The notes beneath the pieces are model-generated. The model saw nothing but the letters and a program-made list of their open reading frames with translations, was not told the DNA's origin and ran no database searches. This document shows, piece by piece, positions 1 to 6,856 of a stretch of DNA of 8,015 nt; within the stretch, counting starts at the first letter, position 1; each line of letters opens with the position of its first letter. Origin of the DNA: UBA7236 sp036734545. Its GTDB lineage: Bacteria > Bacteroidota > Bacteroidia > Chitinophagales > BACL12. The stretch is from contig DAIMYJ010000114.1 in NCBI GenBank assembly GCA_036734545.1, forward strand, positions 1-8,015, in the 5' to 3' direction. Position numbers and translations under genes: made by a program.

Positions 1-107
1 AGATTCGAAGGTGGGGGGAAGATTTGTAGATTAGAAGGTACGAAGATTCGAAGGTGGGGGGTGGGAAGATTTGATGATTTGAAGGTCCGAAGATTCGAAG
101 GTTGGGA
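1..107. repeat. Degenerate tandem repeat, AGATTYGAAGGT-based
   Basis: This G/A-rich stretch is built from variants of GAAGATTYGAAGGT. The segment starting at 18 (GAAGATTTG) recurs at 65, and CGAAGATTCGAAGGT at 41-55 recurs exactly at 88-102, giving a 47-bp period. A further partial copy (AGATTCGAAGGTGGGG) opens the window at position 1, 43 bp before its counterpart at 44; the difference comes from a variable G/GT run. Each 47-bp unit consists of two related half units of about 23-24 bp. The array may begin outside the window. It lies downstream of the minus-strand membrane protein gene, and no gene or clear terminator is visible in 1-137. It is probably a minisatellite-like intergenic repeat; any function is unknown. 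Confidence 0.75.
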
Positions 108-137
108 CGAGGGCTTATTTGGGTAAGCGATCATCCA

Positions 138-1397
138 TTACTTCCGGGCAGGATCGCGGCGGGGGAGGAGGAGGGCGAGGCAGAGGAGGCCGAGGATGGG
201 GATGGAGCGGTAGCGGCTCAGTGTGTCGGCATCGGTGACCATGAGGCCGAAGATGAAGAGGAGTTCCAGCAGGAAGAGCAGGAGGGCGGCCGACCACAGG
301 GTGAAGGTCAGGGGTTTGCGGGCGCGCGCCAGCAGCCAGAGGAGGGCCAGCCAGGTGAGGAGGAGTTCTACGGACTGATACAGTCGGAATGCCGAGCGGC
401 TGTGCAGGATATTAGGGCGGAAAAGGATATTGTTGACCGCATAAGGCACTTTCCGAAATACATCGCCCGGGGTGCCGTCGAGGGTTTGGAAGGGGTAGTC
501 GGGGTCGGGGCCTGATACGGTGAAGTAGGTTTGTTCCTTTCGAAGGTGTTCGAACAGATCCGGAGCGGTCGGGGCTTGTGTCAGGCCGATGAGGATGCCG
601 GTCATGACCAAAAGGAGGATCAGGTGGCTCAGGAGCGGGAATTTCCGGGATACCGGATGGAACGACAATAACCATATCCCCAAACCATTCACCACGAGTA
701 AAATGGCCACGTAGTCGCGGATGCCATAGACCGCTGCCGTGATCACCAACATGCGCAGCAGATTCCGCCAGAGGTGAGCACCCGCCCTGTTGAGCAGGAT
801 GCTTTCAGCGGCGAACAGGCATAAGAGGGCCAGCACGGGGCCTTCCTTGAGCAGTCCGCTGCTCCAGAACACGGCGGAGGGCAGGAAGAACAGCACGCCA
901 TAGAGCATGCGCTGACGACCCGGGTCGAGGGAAAAGTGACGGTTGATGACGCTAAATAGTCGGCATTGCGCGGCAAACACCCCGGCGGCGAGCAGTACGA
1001 TGTTGCCCCATGGGTTTCCGGCGGTGAACAGGTTGAGCACGGCCAGGAGTCGCACCATATTATATTCGGGCACGTGCCATTCGATATACAGCGCTTTCTG
1101 ATAGGGCACCAGTTGCGCGGGCACATCCTCCAATGAAGTGCGGAACAGCAACTGCAGGTAATACCGCGGATCGTCGAACAGGCTATTATACACCACGAGG
1201 CTGTCGTGCACGTAGCGCAGACTGTCGCCATGCCCGATCACCTGCATCCAGATGTAGTAATTGGCAAACCCGAGCGCCACCTTATATATAAATGCACCTT
1301 GCCATCCGATCTCCCGAACGGGCGAAACCGGACGATAACGATGGATGACCCAAAGCGTAAGTCCGATGTATACAAGCATGAGCGCTGCGGGGAGCAT
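138..1397 (-). CDS. Polytopic inner-membrane protein, unknown function
   Basis: Intact 419-residue protein with about ten or eleven hydrophobic segments, at roughly residues 2-18, 33-51, 131-150, 164-182, 187-202, 211-246 (two), 254-272, 341-357, 364-386 and 398-411. A hydrophilic loop of about 75 residues (56-130) follows the second segment, and a second one lies at 273-340. Recognisable pieces are GHGDSLRYVHDS near 55-66, SAVFWSSGLLKEG at 174-186 and SRYRSIP at 394-400. The PS-x-x-FWSS-x-x-KEG pattern resembles EpsG/Wzy-like polysaccharide polymerases and related Bacteroidota membrane proteins, so a role in surface-glycan assembly is possible but unproven. The start is ATG at 1397; an alternative ATG at 1379 (Met7) would leave more room for a promoter and would trim the first segment. 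The gene diverges from purL. I do not recognise a specific family. Confidence 0.8.
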   Translation of the reverse strand: MLPAALMLVYIGLTLWVIHRYRPVSPVREIGWQGAFIYKVALGFANYYIWMQVIGHGDSLRYVHDSLVVYNSLFDDPRYYLQLLFRTSLEDVPAQLVPYQKALYIEWHVPEYNMVRLLAVLNLFTAGNPWGNIVLLAAGVFAAQCRLFSVINRHFSLDPGRQRMLYGVLFFLPSAVFWSSGLLKEGPVLALLCLFAAESILLNRAGAHLWRNLLRMLVITAAVYGIRDYVAILLVVNGLGIWLLSFHPVSRKFPLLSHLILLLVMTGILIGLTQAPTAPDLFEHLRKEQTYFTVSGPDPDYPFQTLDGTPGDVFRKVPYAVNNILFRPNILHSRSAFRLYQSVELLLTWLALLWLLARARKPLTFTLWSAALLLFLLELLFIFGLMVTDADTLSRYRSIPILGLLCLALLLPRRDPARK

Positions 1398-1401
1398 AGG
1401 G

Positions 1402-1409
1402 TAAAGATA
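1402..1409 (-). promoter_or_regulatory. Weak candidate -7 element for the minus-strand membrane protein gene
   Basis: Read on the minus strand this is TATCTTTA, 7 of 8 positions of the Bacteroidota TAnnTTTG -7 element. It sits only 4 bp before the ATG at 1397, so it would make a leaderless transcript or favour the start at Met7 (1379). No TTG -33 element is seen upstream, where the 7-bp repeat array lies. This is a tentative call. Confidence 0.2.
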
Positions 1410-1451
1410 GTGAGTGGTGAATGGTGAATGGTGAGTGGTGAGTGGTGAGTG
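1410..1451. repeat. Six-copy 7-bp tandem repeat (GTGARTG)
   Basis: Six perfectly phased 7-bp units fill 42 bp: GTGAGTG, GTGAATG, GTGAATG, GTGAGTG, GTGAGTG, GTGAGTG. They begin 13 bp upstream of the ATG of the minus-strand membrane protein gene, so they occupy the place where its promoter should be. Units differ only by A/G at the fifth base. Copy number in such arrays can vary by slippage, so an effect on expression of that gene is conceivable but is inference. Confidence 0.85.
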
Positions 1452-1521
1452 TGGGATTTTGGTGATGAGATGAGGTGTTGGTTCTTAACGGTACTTGATC
1501 CGTGTCAATCTCTTTTATCCG

Positions 1522-1537
1522 TCCCGAGTACTCGGGA
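1522..1537. promoter_or_regulatory. Perfect 16-bp palindrome
   Basis: TCCCGAGTACTCGGGA is exactly self-complementary. It lies 94 bp upstream of the purL start and 125 bp upstream of the divergent gene. No T-rich run follows on either strand, and neither flanking gene ends here, so a terminator role is unlikely. It could be a dimeric regulator site controlling one or both divergent genes, or a copy of a dispersed palindromic repeat; the sequence alone does not decide between these. Confidence 0.55.
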
Positions 1538-1588
1538 TCTGTGTTCCATTTCCCCGCGTTACCACCCTGTCGATAAATCACAAAAAAA

Positions 1589-1605
1589 CATTCATTTTAG
1601 GAATG
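1589..1605. promoter_or_regulatory. Small inverted repeat abutting the purL -7 element
   Basis: CATTC at 1589-1593 and GAATG at 1601-1605 are exact inverted copies separated by 7 bp, and they end immediately before the -7 element of purL. A seven-A run (1582-1588) precedes them. The location inside the promoter spacer would suit a repressor operator, but the arms are short enough to occur by chance. Confidence 0.3.
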
Positions 1606-1613
1606 TAACTTTG
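1606..1613 (+). promoter_or_regulatory. Probable purL promoter, -7 element
   Basis: TAACTTTG matches the Bacteroidota primary-sigma -7 consensus TAnnTTTG at every defined base. It lies 17 bp before the purL ATG, which predicts transcription starting near 1620 and a leader of about ten bases. No TTG -33 box is visible at the usual spacing; that position is an A-tract. No Shine-Dalgarno sequence is seen before the ATG, as is common in this phylum. Confidence 0.6.
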
Positions 1614-1630
1614 TCGTTCAATCAACGTCC

Positions 1631-3859
1631 ATGGCCGAAGCATTAGCTACCGTAGAACAGGCGAAGCAGTTGGGATTGCTGCCCGAAGAGTTTGAACACA
1701 TCAAGTCCATTCTCGGCCGCACGCCCAATTTTACGGAACTCAGTATATATAGTGTGATGTGGAGCGAGCACTGCTCTTACAAGAACAGCATCACCCTCCT
1801 CAAGACCCTTCCACGCAGCGGCAAAAAGATGCTGGTGGAAGCCGGTGAGGAAAATGCGGGCCTGATCGATATCGGCGACGGCCTCGCCTGTGCCTTCAAG
1901 ATCGAAAGTCATAACCACCCTTCTGCCATCGAACCGTATCAGGGTGCGGCAACGGGTGTGGGCGGTATCCACCGCGATATTTTTACCATGGGTGCGCGAC
2001 CTATCGCCTCCCTCAACTCCCTGCGTTTCGGCAACCTGTCGCTGGCGCGCACGCAGCACCTCATGAAAGGTGTGGTGAAGGGCATCGGCGACTACGGCAA
2101 CTGTTTTGGTGTGCCTACGGTGGCGGGTGAAGTATATTTTGAAGATTGTTACAACACGAACATCCTGGTGAATGCGATGAGCGTGGGCATTGTGAAAGTA
2201 GGTGAGACCGTATCCGCGATCGCAGAAGGCGCCGGCAACCCGGTGTATATCGTAGGTTCGGCCACCGGCAAGGACGGTATCCACGGTGCGAGCTTTGCCA
2301 GCGGCGACCTCCATGAAGAAAGTCATGAAGACCTGCCATCGGTGCAGGTAGGCGACCCCTTCCAGGAGAAGCTGTTGCTCGAAGCCACCCTCGAGGCGAT
2401 CAAGACCGGTGCTATCGTGGGCATGCAGGACATGGGTGCTGCGGGCATCACGTGCTCCACTTCCGAAATGAGCGCCAAGGGCAAGCACGGAATGAAAATA
2501 CATCTCGACAAAGTGCCTACGCGTCAGCAGAACATGAAGGGTTGGGAGATACTCCTCAGCGAAAGTCAGGAGCGCATGCTCGTGGTGGTGCACAAAGGCA
2601 GGGAGAAAGAAATTGAAGCCGTATTCGATAAATGGGATCTGCACTGCGAGATCATCGGCGAAGTGATCGAAGGCAACACTTTATATTATTACATGCACGG
2701 TGAGCTGGTGGCCGAGGTGCCTGCCGACAGTCTCGTATTGGGTGGCGGTGCGCCGATCTACAAGCGCGAGACCCGCGAACCCGGATATCTGAAAGATATC
2801 GCCGCTTATGATCCGGCCAATATTCCTATGCCGGCCGATCTGGTATCCGTAGCCAAACAAATGGCCGCCAACACCAATGTGGCCAGCAAGCGCTGGATCA
2901 CCACACAATATGATTCGATGGTGGGTGTTCGCAATACCAGTACGAATCTGAAGAGCGATGCTGCACTCATCCGCATCATCGGTAAAAATAAAGGACTGGC
3001 CGTGACCACCGATTGCAATTCGCGTTATGTGTTCGCCGATCCTTATGTGGGATGTATGATCGCTGTATCGGAAGCTGCGCGCAATATCGTTTGCAGCGGT
3101 GCAGAGCCGGCGGCGGTGACCAACTGTTTGAATTTCGGTAATCCGTATAACCCTGAAGTATATTGGCAGTTTGCCAATGCCATTCGCGGCATGGGTGATG
3201 CGTGCAGAAAGTTTGATACACCTGTAACGGGTGGAAATGTTTCCTTCTATAATCAGAGTGAGGAAGGACCGGTATATCCCACACCGACCATCGGTATGGT
3301 GGGTGTGCTGGAAGATTATGCGCATCAGATGACGATGGATTTCATCAACGCCGGTAATGTGATATTGATGGTGGGGATGGCGACGGAAGATATGGCGTGC
3401 AGTGAGTATCTCAAGGATATTCATGGTGTACGCTTCTCTCCGGCACCGCGCTTTGACCTGGATGAAGAATTCAGGCTCCAGCAGAGCATCCGCGAGCTCA
3501 TCCGCAAGCAACTGGTATATTCTGCGCACGATGTGAGCGAAGGCGGTTTATTCATAACGCTGCTCGAAAGTGCGATGGTCAATAATCTGGGCTTCGAAAT
3601 AGAGACCGATCACAGCATCCGTCGTGATGCATATCTGTTCGGTGAAGGTCAGAGCCGCGTGGTGATCTCCACTTCAGCCGAGAAAGTATTCGAGATCGAA
3701 AATGTATGCAAGCGTCACGGCATTCCGGTGAATGTGCTGGGAACAGTTACGCAGGGCAGCATTGTTATCGATGGGGAACGATTCGGCGGCATACGCGAGT
3801 ATAAGAACGAATACGAGAACGCCATCGGGAACTACATGACCCGGGAGGTTACCGTTTAA
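1631..3859 (+). CDS. purL: Phosphoribosylformylglycinamidine synthase subunit PurL
   Basis: PurL is the synthetase subunit that makes formylglycinamidine ribonucleotide (FGAM) from FGAR, ATP and ammonia, the fourth step of cytoplasmic purine synthesis. The protein has 742 residues, the length of the small Bacillus-type PurL, which works with separate PurS and PurQ (glutaminase) subunits; neither is in this window. The N-terminal signature WSEHCSYKNS is at 44-53 with the expected catalytic His47. The nucleotide and metal-binding segment KIESHNHPSAIEPYQGAATG is at 90-109. The pseudo-symmetric second half carries GGNVSFYN (534-541), AHDVSEGGL (632-640) and GEGQSRVV (671-678). The ATG at 1631 follows a good -7 element and gives the expected N-terminus. 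No frameshift or missing motif is seen. Twelve bases separate its stop from the next gene, so the two are probably co-transcribed. Confidence 0.97.
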   Translation: MAEALATVEQAKQLGLLPEEFEHIKSILGRTPNFTELSIYSVMWSEHCSYKNSITLLKTLPRSGKKMLVEAGEENAGLIDIGDGLACAFKIESHNHPSAIEPYQGAATGVGGIHRDIFTMGARPIASLNSLRFGNLSLARTQHLMKGVVKGIGDYGNCFGVPTVAGEVYFEDCYNTNILVNAMSVGIVKVGETVSAIAEGAGNPVYIVGSATGKDGIHGASFASGDLHEESHEDLPSVQVGDPFQEKLLLEATLEAIKTGAIVGMQDMGAAGITCSTSEMSAKGKHGMKIHLDKVPTRQQNMKGWEILLSESQERMLVVVHKGREKEIEAVFDKWDLHCEIIGEVIEGNTLYYYMHGELVAEVPADSLVLGGGAPIYKRETREPGYLKDIAAYDPANIPMPADLVSVAKQMAANTNVASKRWITTQYDSMVGVRNTSTNLKSDAALIRIIGKNKGLAVTTDCNSRYVFADPYVGCMIAVSEAARNIVCSGAEPAAVTNCLNFGNPYNPEVYWQFANAIRGMGDACRKFDTPVTGGNVSFYNQSEEGPVYPTPTIGMVGVLEDYAHQMTMDFINAGNVILMVGMATEDMACSEYLKDIHGVRFSPAPRFDLDEEFRLQQSIRELIRKQLVYSAHDVSEGGLFITLLESAMVNNLGFEIETDHSIRRDAYLFGEGQSRVVISTSAEKVFEIENVCKRHGIPVNVLGTVTQGSIVIDGERFGGIREYKNEYENAIGNYMTREVTV

Positions 3860-3871
3860 TCCGCGTATCGC

Positions 3872-5326
3872 ATGTCTTCAGTAAATCACGGCTCCTCTCG
3901 CAGATCCCTGTGGTGGTGTGTGGTGGTGCTGCTGGTGTTCACTGTTTCAAAAATTCCTGTATTAAGTCTCCCGTTCTTTTGGGATGAGCTGGGCGTATAT
4001 GGCGCTGCAGGACTATACATGCATGACCATACGCTCAGTTTATTGCCGGCTTCCATGCCGCCGGAATTATCGCGCGGACATCCCCTGCTTTTTACTTTCA
4101 CTCATGCGCTGGGTTTTCATCTTTTTGGCGATAGTGTTACCGGTGGACATATCACTGCGCTGTGCATCACACTGATATTACTGGCCAGTATATTTTATAT
4201 TATGCGGCGGCTGTTTTCCGATGCTGCCGCGATGACCGCGGTCATGCTGCTTATTGTGCAGCCGATCTTCTTTGCGCAGAGTATATTGATACTACCCGAG
4301 ATCATGCTGGCACTGTGGATGTTGTGGGCCTTGTATCACTGGTATGCCGGAAGTCGGGCACTCTTTGCCGTTTTCGGTTCGCTGGCCATCCTCACGAAAG
4401 AGACTGCGATCATATTGCCGGTGGTGCTATTGCTCAGTGAGCTGGTGCTGCGCATCGGTCGCCATCCGAACCTGCCGCGTGTAACATGGAGGTCGGCATT
4501 GGCCGGTATTGCGCCGTTGGCGGTCTTTGGCATTTTCCTGCTGATACAGCGACAGCAGATGGGCTGGTATTTTTTTCCGTATCACGAGGAAAACATCAGG
4601 ATCACACTTCCGCACCTGCTTGATCTTTCAGGCGACTACCTGTGGTTCCTTTTCGTGGAGCAGGGGAGGGTAGTGCTCACGGTTGTAGTGGCGATCGCCC
4701 TGCTGATATTGATCATCGGCAGGCGTTTGCGCATGCATGCGTTTTCCGTGTTGTTATTGTTCTGGTGTATGGGCGGGGTGGCGTTCAACGGACTGTCGTT
4801 CTACATGAACCGGTATGTGCTGTTCGTTTTGATCGGCGGTGTGTTGCTGGCATCTATCGTATTACATTTATTGTATCAGCACAATAAAAAATGGCTGCTG
4901 CTTCTGCCGGTCATCACCATGTGCAGTGCATTCTATATGTATGGCGACCCATTCGAACGCGTGGCACCTGATGAAAGCCTGGAATCAGTTTTCGGATACG
5001 ATGAGAATATGCAATACATCGAGTACGTCCGCCACATGGAAACAGCGGTAGGCATTTTATTACAGGACAGCGATGCAAACACCGGGGTGCTGGTGAATTT
5101 CCCCGTGAACACAGCGCTGCGCGATGTGCGTTACGGCTATACCCGTTTGCATCAGGGCGAAGATTTCGTGCTTGCCGGCAGCCTGCAGGGGAATGTGCCC
5201 GTTCAACGCGCTTTGTTGGCCAATCCCGGCTCCTACGAAATCTACATTCCCGAGGACAGCCCGCTGAAGAAAGTGCAAGTGATTGAGAGTGAACATGCTG
5301 CATTCACACTTTACCGTGCAGAGTGA
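3872..5326 (+). CDS. GT-C family (GT39/PMT_2-like) membrane glycosyltransferase
   Basis: Intact 484-residue polytopic protein that looks like a GT-C glycosyltransferase, the type that moves a sugar from a polyprenyl-phosphate carrier onto a lipid or protein outside the inner membrane. After the first membrane segment (about 12-33), the first periplasmic loop begins with FFWDEL, where Asp38-Glu39 match the acidic catalytic motif of the family. RGHPLL at 68-73 matches the second conserved loop motif, and LTKE at 174-177 is the usual cytoplasmic K-E motif. Further hydrophobic segments lie near 93-112, 118-136, 138-156, 177-194, 208-225, 266-283, 289-308, 314-332 and 340-356. The last 125 or so residues are hydrophilic and probably periplasmic. 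Donor and acceptor cannot be read from the sequence. The gene starts 12 bp after purL with no promoter or clear ribosome site between them. Confidence 0.75.
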   Translation: MSSVNHGSSRRSLWWCVVVLLVFTVSKIPVLSLPFFWDELGVYGAAGLYMHDHTLSLLPASMPPELSRGHPLLFTFTHALGFHLFGDSVTGGHITALCITLILLASIFYIMRRLFSDAAAMTAVMLLIVQPIFFAQSILILPEIMLALWMLWALYHWYAGSRALFAVFGSLAILTKETAIILPVVLLLSELVLRIGRHPNLPRVTWRSALAGIAPLAVFGIFLLIQRQQMGWYFFPYHEENIRITLPHLLDLSGDYLWFLFVEQGRVVLTVVVAIALLILIIGRRLRMHAFSVLLLFWCMGGVAFNGLSFYMNRYVLFVLIGGVLLASIVLHLLYQHNKKWLLLLPVITMCSAFYMYGDPFERVAPDESLESVFGYDENMQYIEYVRHMETAVGILLQDSDANTGVLVNFPVNTALRDVRYGYTRLHQGEDFVLAGSLQGNVPVQRALLANPGSYEIYIPEDSPLKKVQVIESEHAAFTLYRAE

Positions 5327-5333
5327 TCCTCCA

Positions 5334-5363
5334 TTGAGAGAAACTTTTCATTTGCGATATTTG
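5334..5363 (+). promoter_or_regulatory. Candidate promoter for the lipoprotein gene at 5388
   Basis: TTG at 5334-5336 and GATATTTG at 5356-5363 are separated by 19 bp, the arrangement of a Bacteroidota -33/-7 pair. The -7 element matches TAnnTTTG at five of its six defined bases (G in place of the first T). The ATG lies 24 bp further on. The site fits the 61-bp gap after the glycosyltransferase gene, so the lipoprotein could be transcribed on its own as well as by read-through. Confidence 0.35.
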
Positions 5364-5387
5364 TTTAGCCTTCATAACTCTCTGATC

Positions 5388-6347
5388 ATGCGTTCAGCAC
5401 TTATAGTATTTGTTGCAGGTATCCCGGCCCTGTTGGGTATTTCCGGATGTCAGCAATCCACAGGAACCAATAACACTACAGCATCGACTGGTGCTGAAGC
5501 ACCTGCGGTAGCGCCCTTTGTGCCCACCACTGAATGGAATGCGTACTGGTATACCGGCAAGGGAGAGATCACCAGCTATACACTGGAGCAGAGCCGCTAC
5601 GGTGAACTGCATACCGGCACTGTTGTGAATGTTTTTGTCACCGAAGACCTGTCACTTTCCAAACAGGTAAAGCTCGATGATCCGGGCAGTGCCGGAAATG
5701 ATAAAGTGCCTGTGCTCAAGCTGAACCAATCCATTAAATTCGTTACCGGAATATATCCGTACTCCATCATGCTCAGCAGTTATCAGCCGCTGGATATCAA
5801 TAATAATCCCTATCCGCTGAAATCGACCGGCAGTGTGCAGGACTGGTGCGGCATGACCTATTTTCAGCTGAACACCCGCGAGGATAAATATGCCGTGGAG
5901 TCGCGCAGCTATTTTGAAACGGAGGGCGACCGGCAGTTCACCTTCGATAAAGTAGTGCAGGAGGACGGTCTGTGGAATATGGTGCGCATTGCACCCAAGC
6001 ATTTGCCTGTCGGCGATATCCGAATATTGCCCGGTGCGATGTATCTGCGTCTTTCGCACAAGCCCATTGAACCCGTATCGGCTACGGCCACGTTATCGGC
6101 AGAAAAGGATGTGCAGATCTATACAGTGGAAATGCCCGAACTCAGGCGCAAGCTGATCATTCGTTTTGAATCCGCGTTCCCGTATCGCATCCTGGGTTGG
6201 GAAGACAGCTATCCCGGTTTCGACGGCCGTGTGCTCACCACCACCGCCACGCGCAACAAGGAGATGATGATCGACTACTGGCGCACCCACAACAATGCCG
6301 ACCGCGTGTTGCGCGAGCAGCTGGGATTGCCGCAGGATACGCAATAA
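5388..6347 (+). CDS. Conserved lipoprotein of unknown function
   Basis: A 319-residue protein with a type II signal peptide. Its short N-terminus and hydrophobic stretch end in the lipobox I18-S19-G20-C21, so Cys21 should be lipidated. A Thr/Ala/Pro-rich linker (about 22-45) precedes the folded domain, which begins at EWNAYWYTGKGEITSY and is rich in alternating polar and hydrophobic stretches suggesting beta structure. The ATG at 5388 is chosen because it places the signal peptide at the N-terminus; the upstream in-frame ATGs (from 5283) overlap the preceding gene and would bury it. From memory, proteins of this type are widespread in Bacteroidota, and some database entries call them 'septum formation inhibitor Maf'. 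No Maf nucleotide-pyrophosphatase motif is visible, so I do not use that name. The stop lies 2 bp from that of the convergent gene. Confidence 0.85.
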   Translation: MRSALIVFVAGIPALLGISGCQQSTGTNNTTASTGAEAPAVAPFVPTTEWNAYWYTGKGEITSYTLEQSRYGELHTGTVVNVFVTEDLSLSKQVKLDDPGSAGNDKVPVLKLNQSIKFVTGIYPYSIMLSSYQPLDINNNPYPLKSTGSVQDWCGMTYFQLNTREDKYAVESRSYFETEGDRQFTFDKVVQEDGLWNMVRIAPKHLPVGDIRILPGAMYLRLSHKPIEPVSATATLSAEKDVQIYTVEMPELRRKLIIRFESAFPYRILGWEDSYPGFDGRVLTTTATRNKEMMIDYWRTHNNADRVLREQLGLPQDTQ

Positions 6348-6349
6348 GT

Positions 6350-6826
6350 TTATTCGATAAAGGTAAGTCCGTACCGCGCCGAAAAGCGCTGTTGCAATGC
6401 TGCAAACCGCTGTGCCTGGTTGGCGAGTGTATCCTGATTTGCTTTCAGCAGGGTTTGTACGGCAATAGAATCTTCCGGATAATACACCGAATCCGACAGC
6501 ATCGCATATACGGTATCGTAGATGGCGAAGGTCTGGATGTAGTTGTCGACCATATACATGGCCATTTGTCGCAGTGAATCATCACCTGCCAGCGGTTCAA
6601 TGGTATTGATCGAGTCCTGCATATTGAGCAGGCGCATCACGGTATTGTGTTTTTTCAGTGTGTATTCCTGCATGAAGTTGGTGGTATTCCACACTTTCAT
6701 GGAGCGCTCGCACTGTTCGATGAAACCCACCACACGGTCGTTGTATTCGGTGGCGTCTGCATACTTCTTTCGGTTGCAGGAGATGAGCACCGCCATGAGC
6801 ATACCGGCCAGCAGGAGCGTTCGCAT
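6350..6826 (-). CDS. Small helical lipoprotein, unknown function
   Basis: A 158-residue protein starting MRTLLLAGMLMAVLISC, a typical lipoprotein signal with lipobox L14-I15-S16-C17. The mature part (from about residue 24) is mostly charged and polar, with heptad-like helical character and no recognised enzyme motif, so an all-helical periplasmic or outer-membrane-anchored protein is likely. The ATG at 6826 is preferred over an in-frame TTG at 6847. The ATG gives a normal-length signal peptide, whereas the TTG would overlap the candidate -7 element and add seven residues. The gene faces the upstream lipoprotein tail to tail with a 2-bp gap, and its start is 30 bp from the divergent epimerase start. 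I do not recognise the family with confidence. Confidence 0.75.
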   Translation of the reverse strand: MRTLLLAGMLMAVLISCNRKKYADATEYNDRVVGFIEQCERSMKVWNTTNFMQEYTLKKHNTVMRLLNMQDSINTIEPLAGDDSLRQMAMYMVDNYIQTFAIYDTVYAMLSDSVYYPEDSIAVQTLLKANQDTLANQAQRFAALQQRFSARYGLTFIE

Positions 6827-6844
6827 AAATGGAGTAGTTTTACG

Positions 6845-6852
6845 CAAAATTA
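6845..6852 (-). promoter_or_regulatory. Candidate -7 element for the small lipoprotein gene
   Basis: Read on the minus strand this is TAATTTTG, a full match to TAnnTTTG. It lies 18 bp before the ATG at 6826, the same geometry as at purL. No TTG box is visible at the usual spacing upstream, which would fall inside the epimerase coding sequence. On the plus strand TAGTTTTA at 6835-6842 is a weaker candidate for the epimerase gene, so the two promoters may overlap. Confidence 0.45.
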
Positions 6853-6856
6853 CGAA

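Noticed and set aside
102..515. A Glu/Gly-rich 137-codon plus-strand frame
   Set aside because: Its acidic composition is the complement of the Leu-rich membrane segments of the minus-strand gene at 138-1397; there is no independent support.
1643..2644. A 333-codon open frame on the minus strand opposite purL
   Set aside because: It lies wholly within the well-supported purL gene, its translation is rich in His and Arg with no recognisable domain, and it is explained by the codon bias of purL.
2681..3529. A 282-codon open frame on the minus strand opposite purL
   Set aside because: It is the antisense of conserved PurL sequence, with no family resemblance, signal peptide or promoter of its own.
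5283..5387. An upstream extension of the lipoprotein gene at 5388
   Set aside because: It overlaps the end of the glycosyltransferase gene and would bury the lipoprotein signal peptide and lipobox.
6647..6856. An upstream extension of hldD by 70 codons
   Set aside because: The extension runs antisense through the small lipoprotein gene and would put 70 extra residues before the Rossmann fold, unlike any HldD; the ATG at 6857 fits the family.
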